Source of the DNA: Bdellovibrionaceae bacterium UBA2339
GTDB taxonomy: Bacteria > Bdellovibrionota > Bdellovibrionia > Bdellovibrionales > JAMPXM01
Reading direction: 5' to 3'
NCBI GenBank assembly: GCA_002344785.1
Contig: DDUL01000028.1
Coordinates: forward strand, 16,838 to 80,837
DNA length: 64,000 nucleotides
Shown here one piece after another: positions 16,012-24,159 of the stretch. How positions within the stretch are numbered: the stretch's first letter is position 1; every line of letters begins with the position of its first letter. Position numbers and translations under genes: made by a program. Below the pieces are notes generated by a model. That model made no database searches and was not told the DNA's origin. It saw nothing but the letters and a program-made list of their open reading frames with translations.

Positions 16012-18311
16012 GCGATCTCCTTACCGCTTGAGTCGGACTTGACGACGCGCTCACCGCGCTGGGTGCTTCGTTTTGCCAATTGATAGCGTGTGAAATAGTA
16101 GAGCTTGCGTACCGGCCACGACAGCAGCCACCCCAGTTTCCAAGCTCGAAGCTTCATCCGTCCCCAGGTTCGCCAGAGATACCAACGCCAATTCCAAATG
16201 GCGAGAAACGGGAGTTTGAGTCGCCACGCGTGCAGCTTGATGAAGTGATAGAGGCGATGCGGACCACGGAGCAGAGGCCACAAGATTCGTTCAAGCTGAG
16301 GAGCCCATCGCGAGCTGAGTGCCGGCCACCATCGGCCACCGACACGGCTTAGGAGCTGGGTGGCCGCTGGGGCCAGCTGCCAACTTGCGAAGCGTGGGCC
16401 CGCCCAGTTCGCGGCGGGCCGAAGCCACCTCCGCATGGCCGAGGCTCCACGACGCAGGCCACTTTGCGTGAAGAGCATTCGCGCGTAGCTTGTGAGCGGA
16501 ATCTGCTCTTTCATCAGGCCGCGAAAGTGATGGAAAACATCGGGCTCAAGAAGATTGAGGTAGAAGATTTGCGCGGTCTTCGCGAGCAGCGACTGCCGGA
16601 GGTAGTCGTTGTTGCGAAACTCGCTGCGTTCATTGCGATGAAAGAGATGGTAAGTGGTGATGTCGTTGAGATGAAATCGACAACCGGCGCGGGCCAGGCG
16701 GTAACCGAGTTCGACATCTTCAAAGCCGTAGAACACGAAGTTTCTTTTGATCCAACCCACGCGCTTAAAGAGTTCAAGTGGCATCGAAAGCCCGTATGTG
16801 CAGGTGTACTTCCAGAAGAACGGCAGAGCCATCCAGTCCTTTAGGGCGTGAAAGCGCTCCCAGTAGCCATCCTCAGTTGTGAATGTGTCGCGCGCCACAT
16901 TCACATCTTCGTAGTTCAGGCGCTCGTGGCTGAGTGCTTCGACGAGGTTGACTCGCTTGCATTGAATCACGTCAAAGTGCTCGTGCTTCGCGAGCAGGTC
17001 GCGCAAAAAGTTCTGCGGCGTGAGAATGTCAGAATCCAAAAACAACAAGAGGCGACCCTGGGCATTTTTGACGCCCAAGTTGCGCGAGATTCCGGCGCGA
17101 TAATTGGCGTCGCCCATGCGTCGCGGCTTCAGCCTCGGCGAATGGATGTACTTGAAGTTCAAGCGACCGGCCTCCGCCGCAACGAGCTGGCGGATCCGGT
17201 CTTGGCTCTGATCCGTAGAGCCATCGTCGACCACAATCACTTCAAACTGTGATCGTGGTAGATCCTGGCGAAGCAAATGGCGAACTGTGTTCGCAAGATA
17301 GATCTCGTTGTTGTAGCTCGGAATGACGACAGAAATGTCCAGAGCTTGTGGTGGCGTTGCGGGCTCGCAGCGAAGTTCGAAGACGGGCTTATGCAGCGGC
17401 TCGAGCTCCAACTCAGGATCGACGCGAGGATCATAGATTTCGCAGCCTAGCGGTGGGCGAACTTTAATGCCCGGCACGCGTGTGTGAATGCGATGAATGA
17501 GTTGATGAACTTGTTCGACGGACAAACACCCGTCTCCAGCTTCCAGATGATAGGGAAAGTGAAAAAACAGTCGCTGGCGCACGAAAGGTTGCAAGCGATG
17601 TAAGGTTTCGAGCACGGGGTCGCCCACTCGCGGCGACAAAGTGAAGTAAACCTGATCAGGATGCCGCGTGAGACGCGCCAGCATGGAGTCGTTGATGCTG
17701 GCGTGACCCGCGAACACGATATTCAGCGCATCGCCGGCGTCGAGACTTCGCAAGAGTTCCAAGATCACATCGGGATTTTGTCGCGAGGCCTCGAGAAAAT
17801 CCGCTGTGAGCTGATGGATGATTTTGAGTTTGCGTTCTTGGCAGGCTCGACGAATCTTTGCATGATCCAGGCTGTGTGGCGGGTTCGCCATTTGGTTCTG
17901 TTGTGAGCTGGGTTGTGCGCTGTGATGTGAGCTGTGATTGGGGGCGCTCGGATTGGGTCGCGAAGTCTTACGCAGCCATGCGCTGGGAAAGATCACCGCG
18001 TGAAACTCACCGCTCTGTGCTCGATCCAGGGCGCGCAGAACATCCTCAGTGCTTCGATCCACTCGATTGCGGTGACCCAGTAGCGGCGCCAGAGGACCTT
18101 CATCGCGAAGATCGCTTTCGAGCGGAATCAAATAGAATCGGGGAGTCTCGCTCCCCATTCCCCAAATGGACCATTCTGGCATGCGCTCAACGCTAATGTC
18201 TTCAGCGCGTCGAGGCAATAGACTGTGCGTAACCGCAAAACGAAGTAGAGTCTGGCGTACGACAAGTGTGGGGCTATGAGAAAGGAAGTTGAATTGAACG
18301 AGCCAAGCCAT
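16008..18311 (-). CDS. Large GT2 glycosyltransferase with N-terminal extra domain and aromatic C-terminal helices
   Basis: The 767-residue protein is the first gene of the minus-strand glycosyltransferase operon. ATG 18311 has no clear ribosome site. Residues 1-140 are variable with a His/Ser/Gln-rich linker. Residues 150-325 look like an alpha/beta barrel half (repeated ILELLRSLD, VYFTLSPRVGDPVLE, IKVRPPLGCEIYDP). Residues about 330-590 form a canonical GT2 domain with LDISVVIPSYNN, VIVVDDGSTDQSQDRI, ISRNLGVKNAQGRLLLFLDSDI (DSD metal site) and FYGFEDVELGYRLARAG (ED base). The tail is rich in Trp and Arg. A capsule, O-antigen or surface glycan role is inferred from the cluster. Confidence 0.82.
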   Translation of the reverse strand: MAWLVQFNFLSHSPTLVVRQTLLRFAVTHSLLPRRAEDISVERMPEWSIWGMGSETPRFYLIPLESDLRDEGPLAPLLGHRNRVDRSTEDVLRALDRAQSGEFHAVIFPSAWLRKTSRPNPSAPNHSSHHSAQPSSQQNQMANPPHSLDHAKIRRACQERKLKIIHQLTADFLEASRQNPDVILELLRSLDAGDALNIVFAGHASINDSMLARLTRHPDQVYFTLSPRVGDPVLETLHRLQPFVRQRLFFHFPYHLEAGDGCLSVEQVHQLIHRIHTRVPGIKVRPPLGCEIYDPRVDPELELEPLHKPVFELRCEPATPPQALDISVVIPSYNNEIYLANTVRHLLRQDLPRSQFEVIVVDDGSTDQSQDRIRQLVAAEAGRLNFKYIHSPRLKPRRMGDANYRAGISRNLGVKNAQGRLLLFLDSDILTPQNFLRDLLAKHEHFDVIQCKRVNLVEALSHERLNYEDVNVARDTFTTEDGYWERFHALKDWMALPFFWKYTCTYGLSMPLELFKRVGWIKRNFVFYGFEDVELGYRLARAGCRFHLNDITTYHLFHRNERSEFRNNDYLRQSLLAKTAQIFYLNLLEPDVFHHFRGLMKEQIPLTSYARMLFTQSGLRRGASAMRRWLRPAANWAGPRFASWQLAPAATQLLSRVGGRWWPALSSRWAPQLERILWPLLRGPHRLYHFIKLHAWRLKLPFLAIWNWRWYLWRTWGRMKLRAWKLGWLLSWPVRKLYYFTRYQLAKRSTQRGERVVKSDSSGKEIA

Positions 18312-18442
18312 GACGCATCAGATGAAAAGCCTGAGCCGTGCCCGAGGCCATCGACGAGTCATTGGGCTGCGCGCCTTTTGGTTGTGCGCTTGGAAGTGGC
18401 GAGGCCTTCAGACGCTGGCCCATTGGCTATGAGGACAGCACG

Positions 18443-19489
18443 TTGAACAATCTCGCCCACATCGACATCGTGATCGTCGTTCATGCTCGCACGCAGGCGG
18501 AGCTCGCGAAGCTTCATCGGACCCAGCTGTCGATCGAGGCGCAGCGCCTCGATGAGGGCTTCAGGGTTTCGCACTTCGTGCTCGACAATGCGTCGCCGTT
18601 GGAGCTTCCGAGTCGATCCGGCTGGAGTGTGAAGAGGCTTGAGCAAAATAACATGGGTGCTGCGCGCGATCTCGCGCTGAGACTTTCGCCGTCAGCCTAC
18701 TTGGCCTTCGTCGACGCTGACGTGGAACTTGATCCCGATTGGTTGCGGACTTTGTATGATCAACTTCGCGATCACGATGAATTGTGGGGCGTGGCCTCGG
18801 CCAATCGCCCACCGGCCAACGAGTCGGGATTTCACGCGAGCCTTGGGTTGTTTTTGGAAACATGGCTGGGTCATCTCGGCTCTCCACAGGCGTGGAGACC
18901 GCGAGTCGCGGTGAAAGTTCGTCATCTCTCCACCTCAGCCGTGTTGTTCAGACGGTCGCGGTTGATTGAGGTCGGTGGGTTCAGCGCGAAGTTCTCTCGT
19001 GTCGCAGAAGACTTGGAGCTGGGTGTGCGCGCGTCTCGCGCTGGCGCGCAGTTCTTGCTCTTGCCGTCTCCCAGCGTCGTGCATCGACAAACGCCAAGCT
19101 GGGCGAACTGGTGGGCGCGCATGTTTCGCTACGGTTGGGGGCAAATCGAAGTGTGGCGAGTCCACCCGCGCGAGATCTGCACGCGAAAAGTTCTTCCGCT
19201 CATCGCCGCCTGGCTGGGTGTTGCGCTCATCCTTGTCAGTCTTCGCCAGGCCTCGCCGTGGCCGCTTTGCTGGGTCATGCTGATTCATGCGACGCTACTT
19301 GCCGCAAGTCTACCGAGAGTCTGGACTCTGAGCGGGCTTCGCGCTTTGCTCTTGGGTCTGATCACTCACTATGCGTATGCGACGGGGATGTGGCTGGGCC
19401 AATGGGGCCTGTGGCGCAACCCCACGCATCCAAAACCAAGCACCTCGAGCCCCAAGCACTTCAAGCAAAATGATGGACACCGATCATGA
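18443..19489 (+). CDS. Family 2 glycosyltransferase with C-terminal membrane helices
   Basis: TTG 18443 is the preferred start because GAGGA lies 7 bases upstream and the product then begins just before the IDIVIVVHARTQAEL strand (348 residues). An in-frame GTG at 18338 would add 35 poorly conserved-looking residues and leave only 26 bases to the divergent gene. Motifs are NNMGAARDLALRLSPSAYLAFVDADV (DAD metal site) and RVAEDLELGVRASRAGA (ED base). Two hydrophobic segments near the end (VLPLIAAWLGVALILVSL and the next one) anchor it in the membrane. Its ATGA overlap with the RNase HI gene makes the pair an operon. Confidence 0.8.
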   Translation: MNNLAHIDIVIVVHARTQAELAKLHRTQLSIEAQRLDEGFRVSHFVLDNASPLELPSRSGWSVKRLEQNNMGAARDLALRLSPSAYLAFVDADVELDPDWLRTLYDQLRDHDELWGVASANRPPANESGFHASLGLFLETWLGHLGSPQAWRPRVAVKVRHLSTSAVLFRRSRLIEVGGFSAKFSRVAEDLELGVRASRAGAQFLLLPSPSVVHRQTPSWANWWARMFRYGWGQIEVWRVHPREICTRKVLPLIAAWLGVALILVSLRQASPWPLCWVMLIHATLLAASLPRVWTLSGLRALLLGLITHYAYATGMWLGQWGLWRNPTHPKPSTSSPKHFKQNDGHRS

Positions 19490-20319
19490 CCACTAAAAAA
19501 TCGCCCACAAAGAAATCGACGACAAAAAAATCGATCCCAACAAAATCAAGCCGCAAGAAAAGTTCGGCCGGCCCCTCAAAGAACAGCTCGTCGAGCGGCC
19601 CGGCGCGTGGCCAGGCGCGTGGCTCAGCCAAGAACGCTACGAAGAAAGTCGCCGCGAAAAAGCCCAGCACCACAAAGACGCGCGCAACTCGAAAACTCGC
19701 AACAAAGTTGTCGGCGTCGCCGACGTCGGGATCCGCGTCTACGGCTCGTCAGAGCGGAGTTGCGGCTCACGCTGCGGACTCGCAGTTGTCGCTCTTTGAT
19801 GTGAGTTCGCCAGCGGCCTCGCGCGAATTGTCCGCCACGACTGCGGCGACAAGCCGCACTCCGCGCCCGCAGCCCTCACCCGCTCAGCAGCAGCCCGCCA
19901 GCGGCGCGCGCTGGCCCGAGAGCGTCGTGGTGCACACGGATGGCGCCTGCCGCGGCAATCCGGGGCCATCGTCCATCGGCCTGCACTTCATCGACTCACA
20001 AGGCGGCGACCTCGATCGTGTCGGCGAGAGAATCGGCACGCAGACCAACAACTACGCCGAGTACACGGCCGTGATTCGCGCGCTCGAAGTGGCTGCGCGC
20101 CACGGCGTCCGCCGCCTCACGGTGCGCTCGGACAGCGAGCTCATGGTGAGGCAGATGCAGGGCGTGTACAAAGTGAAGAGCGAAGCGATCCGCCCGCTCT
20201 TCGAACGCGTTCAGCAGCTGCAACGACAATTCGCTGAAGTGCGCTTCGAGCATGTCCGTCGCGAGTTCAACGCCGAGGCGGATCGACTGGCGAATCTGGC
20301 GCTGGATGGGCGCCTCTAG
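19486..20319 (+). CDS. RNase HI-family protein with long basic disordered N-terminus and clamp-binding-like motif
   Basis: Residues 146-277 form an RNase HI domain, which cuts the RNA strand of RNA-DNA hybrids. The catalytic acids are D152 (VHTDGACRGNPGP), E192 (NNYAEYTA), D216 (VRSDSELM) and D266 (FNAEADRLANLAL). This is the short bacterial/archaeal type without the basic protrusion helix. Residues 1-140 are a Lys/Ser/Thr/Ala-rich tail resembling histone H1-like tails, probably disordered and nucleic-acid binding. Within it lies QLSLF (100-104), identical to the consensus beta-clamp-binding pentapeptide. ATG 19486 overlaps the glycosyltransferase stop (ATGA). Confidence 0.88.
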   Translation: MTTKKSPTKKSTTKKSIPTKSSRKKSSAGPSKNSSSSGPARGQARGSAKNATKKVAAKKPSTTKTRATRKLATKLSASPTSGSASTARQSGVAAHAADSQLSLFDVSSPAASRELSATTAATSRTPRPQPSPAQQQPASGARWPESVVVHTDGACRGNPGPSSIGLHFIDSQGGDLDRVGERIGTQTNNYAEYTAVIRALEVAARHGVRRLTVRSDSELMVRQMQGVYKVKSEAIRPLFERVQQLQRQFAEVRFEHVRREFNAEADRLANLALDGRL

Positions 20320-20855
20320 AGCTGCCCTTCTTGAGTGTGCACATCTTTGAAAATCCCCACGCCAATCAATGAGCTACGCGATTCTGTCAGCTCGTCGAGG
20401 CCACCGGCTCGGAGATCCGCTCAAAGACTCTAAAATTAAACGTAAATCACCAGTCGTGCGGGTGCTTTTGCACACTCAAGTGTGGCAGCTAGAGGAGGGC
20501 CCCGAGCCCCTGGCTCCACAAGATCACGCAGGCCACGGCCATAAGGCTCGCCAGCATCAACTTGCGCGCGGGATAAGTTCGAAGGCTCAGTGCGAAGGCC
20601 TGGGACTTTGGACTCATGCCTAGCTCTTCGGCTGGGCCTGGACTCGACTTGAGTCGGCTGGACCCACGGAGTGCGCGCGGAACCCGTGATTTTCTTGAGA
20701 TTTCAGAGTGATAACCGTCACTTCGCCGACTCGAAAATCGACTTTAAAGGCTCTATAAGGTGCAGGCTCTTCGGCAAGCCCAGTGAAGTGGCCCAGCTTC
20801 GGAGGTGCGGAACGCAGGTTGAGCCGCGGCGCGTCTTATGTTAGCTTAGCCACCT
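20320..20855. other. Intergenic region before rnpB, 536 bases
   Basis: It holds a possible 42-codon minus-strand gene (20489-20617) and, near its right end, the likely rnpB promoter region. The rest shows no gene, and I see no clear terminator for the RNase HI gene. Confidence 0.45.
20489..20617 (-). CDS. Possible small single-helix membrane protein (42 aa)
   Basis: ATG 20617-20615 opens a 42-codon frame ending TAG. The product has a basic N-terminal half (LSLRTYPARKL) followed by one hydrophobic stretch (MLASLMAVACVILW). That layout suggests a small inner-membrane protein with a cytoplasmic basic head. The ribosome site is weak (an AGCTAGGC stretch), and the frame could be chance. It lies alone between two plus-strand genes. 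Confidence 0.3.
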   Translation of the reverse strand: MSPKSQAFALSLRTYPARKLMLASLMAVACVILWSQGLGALL

Positions 20856-21229
20856 GGATTTGCGGGCGATCGCGGTGAGTCCCAAGGGCGCAAGCCTGAG
20901 GTTCAAGCTGAGGAAAGTCCGGACTCTATAGGGCAGCGTAGGGGTTAACGACCCCCCACCGCAAGGTGAGGAACAGTGGAACAGAGAGAATGTCCGGGGC
21001 ATTGAGCTCGAGATCGGGAACGGGAGATCTCGAAGGAGCTGCCGGAGTGAAAACAGCCAAACTCTACGCGGAGCAAGAACAAATAGGGGAGTGTTAAAGC
21101 GCGGCCCGCGCCAGACTCCCGGGTCAGTTCGCTTGAGGTTCGTGGTGACGCGAATCCCAGAGGAATGATCGCCTCTCGCTGGTGCGGTCGAGTGCCAGCG
21201 AAAGACAGAATCCGGCTTATCGCAAATCC
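20856..21229 (+). ncRNA. rnpB: RNase P RNA (class A)
   Basis: This is the catalytic RNA that matures the 5' ends of tRNAs. The conserved core is plain: GAGGAAAGTCC (20910-20920) on the 5' side, GGAACAGTGGAACAGAGA near 20970, and ACAGAATCCGGCTTAT (21205-21220) on the 3' side. The ends are set by helix P1, where GGATTTGCG (20856-20864) pairs with CGCAAATCC (21221-21229), giving about 374 bases. A weak promoter could be TTGAGC (20819) and TTAGCT (20841), 16 bases apart. A terminator follows 13 bases after P1. Confidence 0.95.
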
Positions 21230-21241
21230 CTCGCGACCATT

Positions 21242-21281
21242 TGAGGCTCCGACATGAACGTGTCGGGGCCTCTTCTTTTTC
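21242..21281 (+). terminator. Intrinsic terminator of rnpB
   Basis: GAGGCTCCGACA / TGTCGGGGCCTC inverted repeat with a TGAACG loop (one mismatch within the stem), followed by TTCTTTTT. Confidence 0.88.
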
Positions 21282-21378
21282 ACGCACCTGCTTTGTCATT
21301 TCGTTTCGAACAGACTTCAATGAAGTGCACCTGTCCTCGCGCGCTCGGCGAGGCGCCAGCCAAATGTGGAGACTGAGA

Positions 21379-22389
21379 ATGCGACTCGCTCAAAGTGTTG
21401 GACGAACACCGCTCATCGAAATCGAATCGCTCTCACGCGCGACGGGATGTCGCATTTTCGCGAAAGCGGAATTCATGAATCCCGGCGGTAGCGTGAAGGA
21501 TCGCGCCGCCTTGTCGATGATTGAGACGGCCGAGGCCTCGGGCGAACTTCAACCTGGTGGCGTGATCGTCGAGGGCACAGCCGGCAACACAGGCATCGGA
21601 CTTACGATGCTGGGGCTGACGCGTGGGTATCGCGTGATCATTTGCATGCCCGACAATCAAGCGGCGGAGAAATATGCGCTGCTCGAAGCGATGGGCGCTG
21701 AAGTGCGACGTTTTCAGCCTGTGCCGTTTGCGAACGAAGCGCACTTTTATCATCAAGCGAGACGGATTGCGGAGCAGACTCCGGGCGCGTGGTGGGCCAA
21801 TCAATTTGAGAATTTGGCGAACATGCGCGCGCACGAATCGACCACGGGACCGGAGATTCTCGCGGATCTTCAGCGTGACGGATTGGCGAGTGCGGCGGCT
21901 CTGACTTTTGTGAGTGCTGTCGGCACAGGCGGTACCATCGCGGGAGTGTCTCGAGCGCTCAAGCGGGCTCGGCCTGACGCACGTGTTGTCGTCGCGGATC
22001 CGCACGGCTCCGGAATGCTGAGCTATGTTCGCGAACAAAAAATTGAGACGGTGGGATCATCGATCACTGAGGGCATCGGCATCATGCGAGTCACGGCGAA
22101 TTTCGCGCAGGCGCAAGTGGATGCTGCCATTCGAGTCGATGATCAACTCATGCTGGATGTGCTCTTTCATTTGGCGCGCGTCGACGGATTATTTGTGGGC
22201 TCGAGTGCGGCGCTGAACGTTGCGGCCGCATACACATTGGCCCAGCAAGCGCGAGGCCGCGGCGAAGTGTTCGTGACGATGTTGTGCGATCACGGTTCGC
22301 GCTATGCCTCGAAACTTTTGAGCGATGAGTGGTTGGCGAGCAAAAACCTACTGCGTCGACCGAACTTCATCGCCGAACAAATGTCGTAG
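21379..22389 (+). CDS. Cysteine synthase family PLP enzyme
   Basis: The enzyme (336 residues) belongs to the O-acetylserine sulfhydrylase/cystathionine beta-synthase fold group and would make cysteine from O-acetylserine and sulfide. PLP Lys K40 lies in MNPGGSVKDRAA, the substrate loop is EGTAGNTGIGL and the PLP-phosphate loop is VGTGGTIAG. No C-terminal CBS domains are present, which favours cysteine synthase (cysK/cysM type). I chose ATG 21379 with GGAG 7 bases upstream; the ATG at 21364 would add five residues. The gene follows the rnpB terminator and probably has its own promoter. Assignment to CysK or CysM is not possible from sequence alone. Confidence 0.86.
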   Translation: MRLAQSVGRTPLIEIESLSRATGCRIFAKAEFMNPGGSVKDRAALSMIETAEASGELQPGGVIVEGTAGNTGIGLTMLGLTRGYRVIICMPDNQAAEKYALLEAMGAEVRRFQPVPFANEAHFYHQARRIAEQTPGAWWANQFENLANMRAHESTTGPEILADLQRDGLASAAALTFVSAVGTGGTIAGVSRALKRARPDARVVVADPHGSGMLSYVREQKIETVGSSITEGIGIMRVTANFAQAQVDAAIRVDDQLMLDVLFHLARVDGLFVGSSAALNVAAAYTLAQQARGRGEVFVTMLCDHGSRYASKLLSDEWLASKNLLRRPNFIAEQMS

Positions 22390-22419
22390 GGCTCAGCTTC
22401 GCAGTGCTCGCGATGCGGA

Positions 22420-22860
22420 TCAGTTGGCGATGAGAAAGCCTTGCGCGTTGAGCGTCACGCGGCGCTGGAAGACGTCGCCCGGCCGATAAGGACACACGCC
22501 ATTTTCAAGTGCCACCAGAATTTCTCCATGCATGATGCTGTCGGCATCGAGAGGACAAACTGGATCCGGCACATATCGAATCAGTGAGTTGGGGGCGAGC
22601 ATCACAAAACATCGAGTGGGCTCGAGCAGAACTTGACCGACTGTTGCCGTGACATGCGCGTGAGCTTCAGTGCAAACCCGGGCCGAGGCCGATGAGCCAG
22701 TTGTATGAATGGCGAGCGTGGCTAGCGTTGAAAGTGTTGTGAGCGACAGCTTCACAAGCTTGGCGAGGCCGAGACGGCGAGCTGAATGAGCTGGCTGCGG
22801 GGCCAAGCTCAGGCGCCGAAGGAGCGGGTGGTCAAAAATCATGGCTGTGGGTTCTGGCAT
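22420..22860 (-). CDS. Hypothetical exported protein (146 aa)
   Basis: No family is recognised. ATG 22860 opens a frame whose first 55 residues contain a basic stretch and a hydrophobic run (KLSLTTLSTLATLAIHTTGSSASA) that fits a long signal peptide. A second ATG at 22842 would shorten the leader by six residues. The mature part has five cysteines and blocks such as VLLEPTRCFVMLAPNSLI and ILVALENGVCPYRPGDVF. It converges with the cysteine synthase gene (30-base gap). The function is unknown. Confidence 0.6.
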   Translation of the reverse strand: MPEPTAMIFDHPLLRRLSLAPQPAHSARRLGLAKLVKLSLTTLSTLATLAIHTTGSSASARVCTEAHAHVTATVGQVLLEPTRCFVMLAPNSLIRYVPDPVCPLDADSIMHGEILVALENGVCPYRPGDVFQRRVTLNAQGFLIAN

Positions 22861-23238
22861 AGGCTGAACGGTGGTGCAACCGGGAACTGGTCCGCTTGCT
22901 TGTGCTTGGGGTGGGCGACCTGACTTGGCGAGATGGATGGCGGAGATTTTTGAGGCGGTGGAAAGAGGCCGAAGTCATTGAAATGTCGGATGAACTTTTA
23001 GTTTCATGCACTCATTATTGGCCCAGCTGAGTCCCTCGGTGTCCAGGTCACTCAGCGCAAAAGTTGAGAGGGCTGAAGCTTGTCGAAGTCTGGAAAAGCA
23101 AAGAGCGCTCCCCCTCGAGCGCTCTTTCAACGACTTGCCGGCCTGTTTTCAAATTTGTGTTTCAAATTTGTGTTGAGTCAGACCGGGTCGCAATCGGTTT
23201 TCAAATCAAGTGCGCCTGTTGGCTTGGCGCATGCGCGA
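22861..23238. other. Intergenic region, 378 bases
   Basis: It lies between two minus-strand genes. It contains a bidirectional-looking hairpin (23100-23127) that should end the protease transcript and a perfect tandem 13-base repeat (TCAAATTTGTGTT at 23149-23161 and 23162-23174). No coding frame is convincing. Confidence 0.6.
23096..23127 (-). terminator. Intrinsic terminator of the serine protease gene
   Basis: AAAGAGCGCT / AGCGCTCTTT, a perfect 10-bp stem with an 8-base loop; read on the minus strand it runs on into TTTGCTTTT. Confidence 0.8.
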
Positions 23239-24159
23239 TCAGCGGCGAGCAATCGCGGGAGCTCGCACGGGGCGGCTCGGCGGCACAGGTTGGTTGAGTG
23301 CATCCGAGGCCCGACGAATCCAATTCGCGTAATAAGGAACAGAAGTGTAGGCCGCAGATACGGAGCAATCATTTTTGGGATCGTCCACGCCACGGCTTGT
23401 GACGCCGATGACGACGAGCTCGCCGTTGACCTGAATGTAAGCCGGGCCGCCGGAGTCGCCATGGCAAGCGCCTTTGCCTTTGCTCTGCTCCATTAAAATT
23501 TCAGTCTTCGAAAACACGCTGTTCTTGATCTGCGTGACCACATAGCGAAGTTTGCCAGCACCTGTGCCGCGCGCGCCATCGGAGTTACCGTAGCCCGCGA
23601 GCATGACGTTCTGACCGTCCTTCAAGCCGCTCGCATCAGAGAGAAACTTGATCGGCTTGTAGCCAGCCGGCAAGCCACCAGAGAACTTCACGATGGCGAT
23701 ATCGCCAGTGTTGAACTCTTGAAACTGTCGCAGGCTCCAGAGCGGCGAAACTTGGTAGGCGTCGACCGGCTTCACAATGATCGAGCGAGAGTCGACGTCA
23801 GTGCCGAACACCACGCGAAGATCAGAAGCAGGGCTCACCACACAGTGAGCTGCAGTCAGAAGAATTGTTTCCGAGAGAATGGAAGCCGTGCAGATCGAGC
23901 CACCGCGCAAATCATAGAGTGCGACGATGTGCTGAGCGAAGGCCTCTTGGCCGTTGGACTCTTGGCCGCCAATGATGAATGCGCCGGCGTCGGCTGTGAC
24001 TGCGTCGGTCGACTGCACATTCTGCATGCCCGGCGCGCACGCGCTGAGTGAAGTCATCGCGATGAGAACCGCGAGTCCTTTAACTAGTGAACGAGATTCT
24101 TCCTTGAGCATTTGGCCAACAGTTTGGCCATTTGGCGTTTGTGCCTTTGTTGTCTTCAC
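23239..24159 (-). CDS. Trypsin-like (S1) serine protease, lipoprotein
   Basis: The 306-residue protein starts at GTG 24159 with GGGGGG upstream. Residues 25-41 form a lipoprotein signal ending LSAC (C41), so the protease is tethered to a membrane or the outer surface. The chymotrypsin fold begins at IIGGQESNGQEAFAQHIVAL, which resembles the activated IVGG end. The triad is H105 (LTAAHC), D153 (TGDIAIVKF) and S236 (GACHGDSGGPAY). The first Ile of IIGG follows a short pro-region, so it may need processing. The basic, proline-rich C-terminus (VPPSRPVRAPAIARR) is unusual. Secreted S1 proteases are common in predatory bacteria; the target is unknown. Confidence 0.9.
   Translation of the reverse strand: MKTTKAQTPNGQTVGQMLKEESRSLVKGLAVLIAMTSLSACAPGMQNVQSTDAVTADAGAFIIGGQESNGQEAFAQHIVALYDLRGGSICTASILSETILLTAAHCVVSPASDLRVVFGTDVDSRSIIVKPVDAYQVSPLWSLRQFQEFNTGDIAIVKFSGGLPAGYKPIKFLSDASGLKDGQNVMLAGYGNSDGARGTGAGKLRYVVTQIKNSVFSKTEILMEQSKGKGACHGDSGGPAYIQVNGELVVIGVTSRGVDDPKNDCSVSAAYTSVPYYANWIRRASDALNQPVPPSRPVRAPAIARR

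Noticed and set aside
23149..23174. Perfect tandem 13-base repeat after the serine protease gene.
   Set aside because: Only two copies are present, outside coding sequence and past the protease stop, with no symmetry or known binding motif; it is probably a chance duplication.
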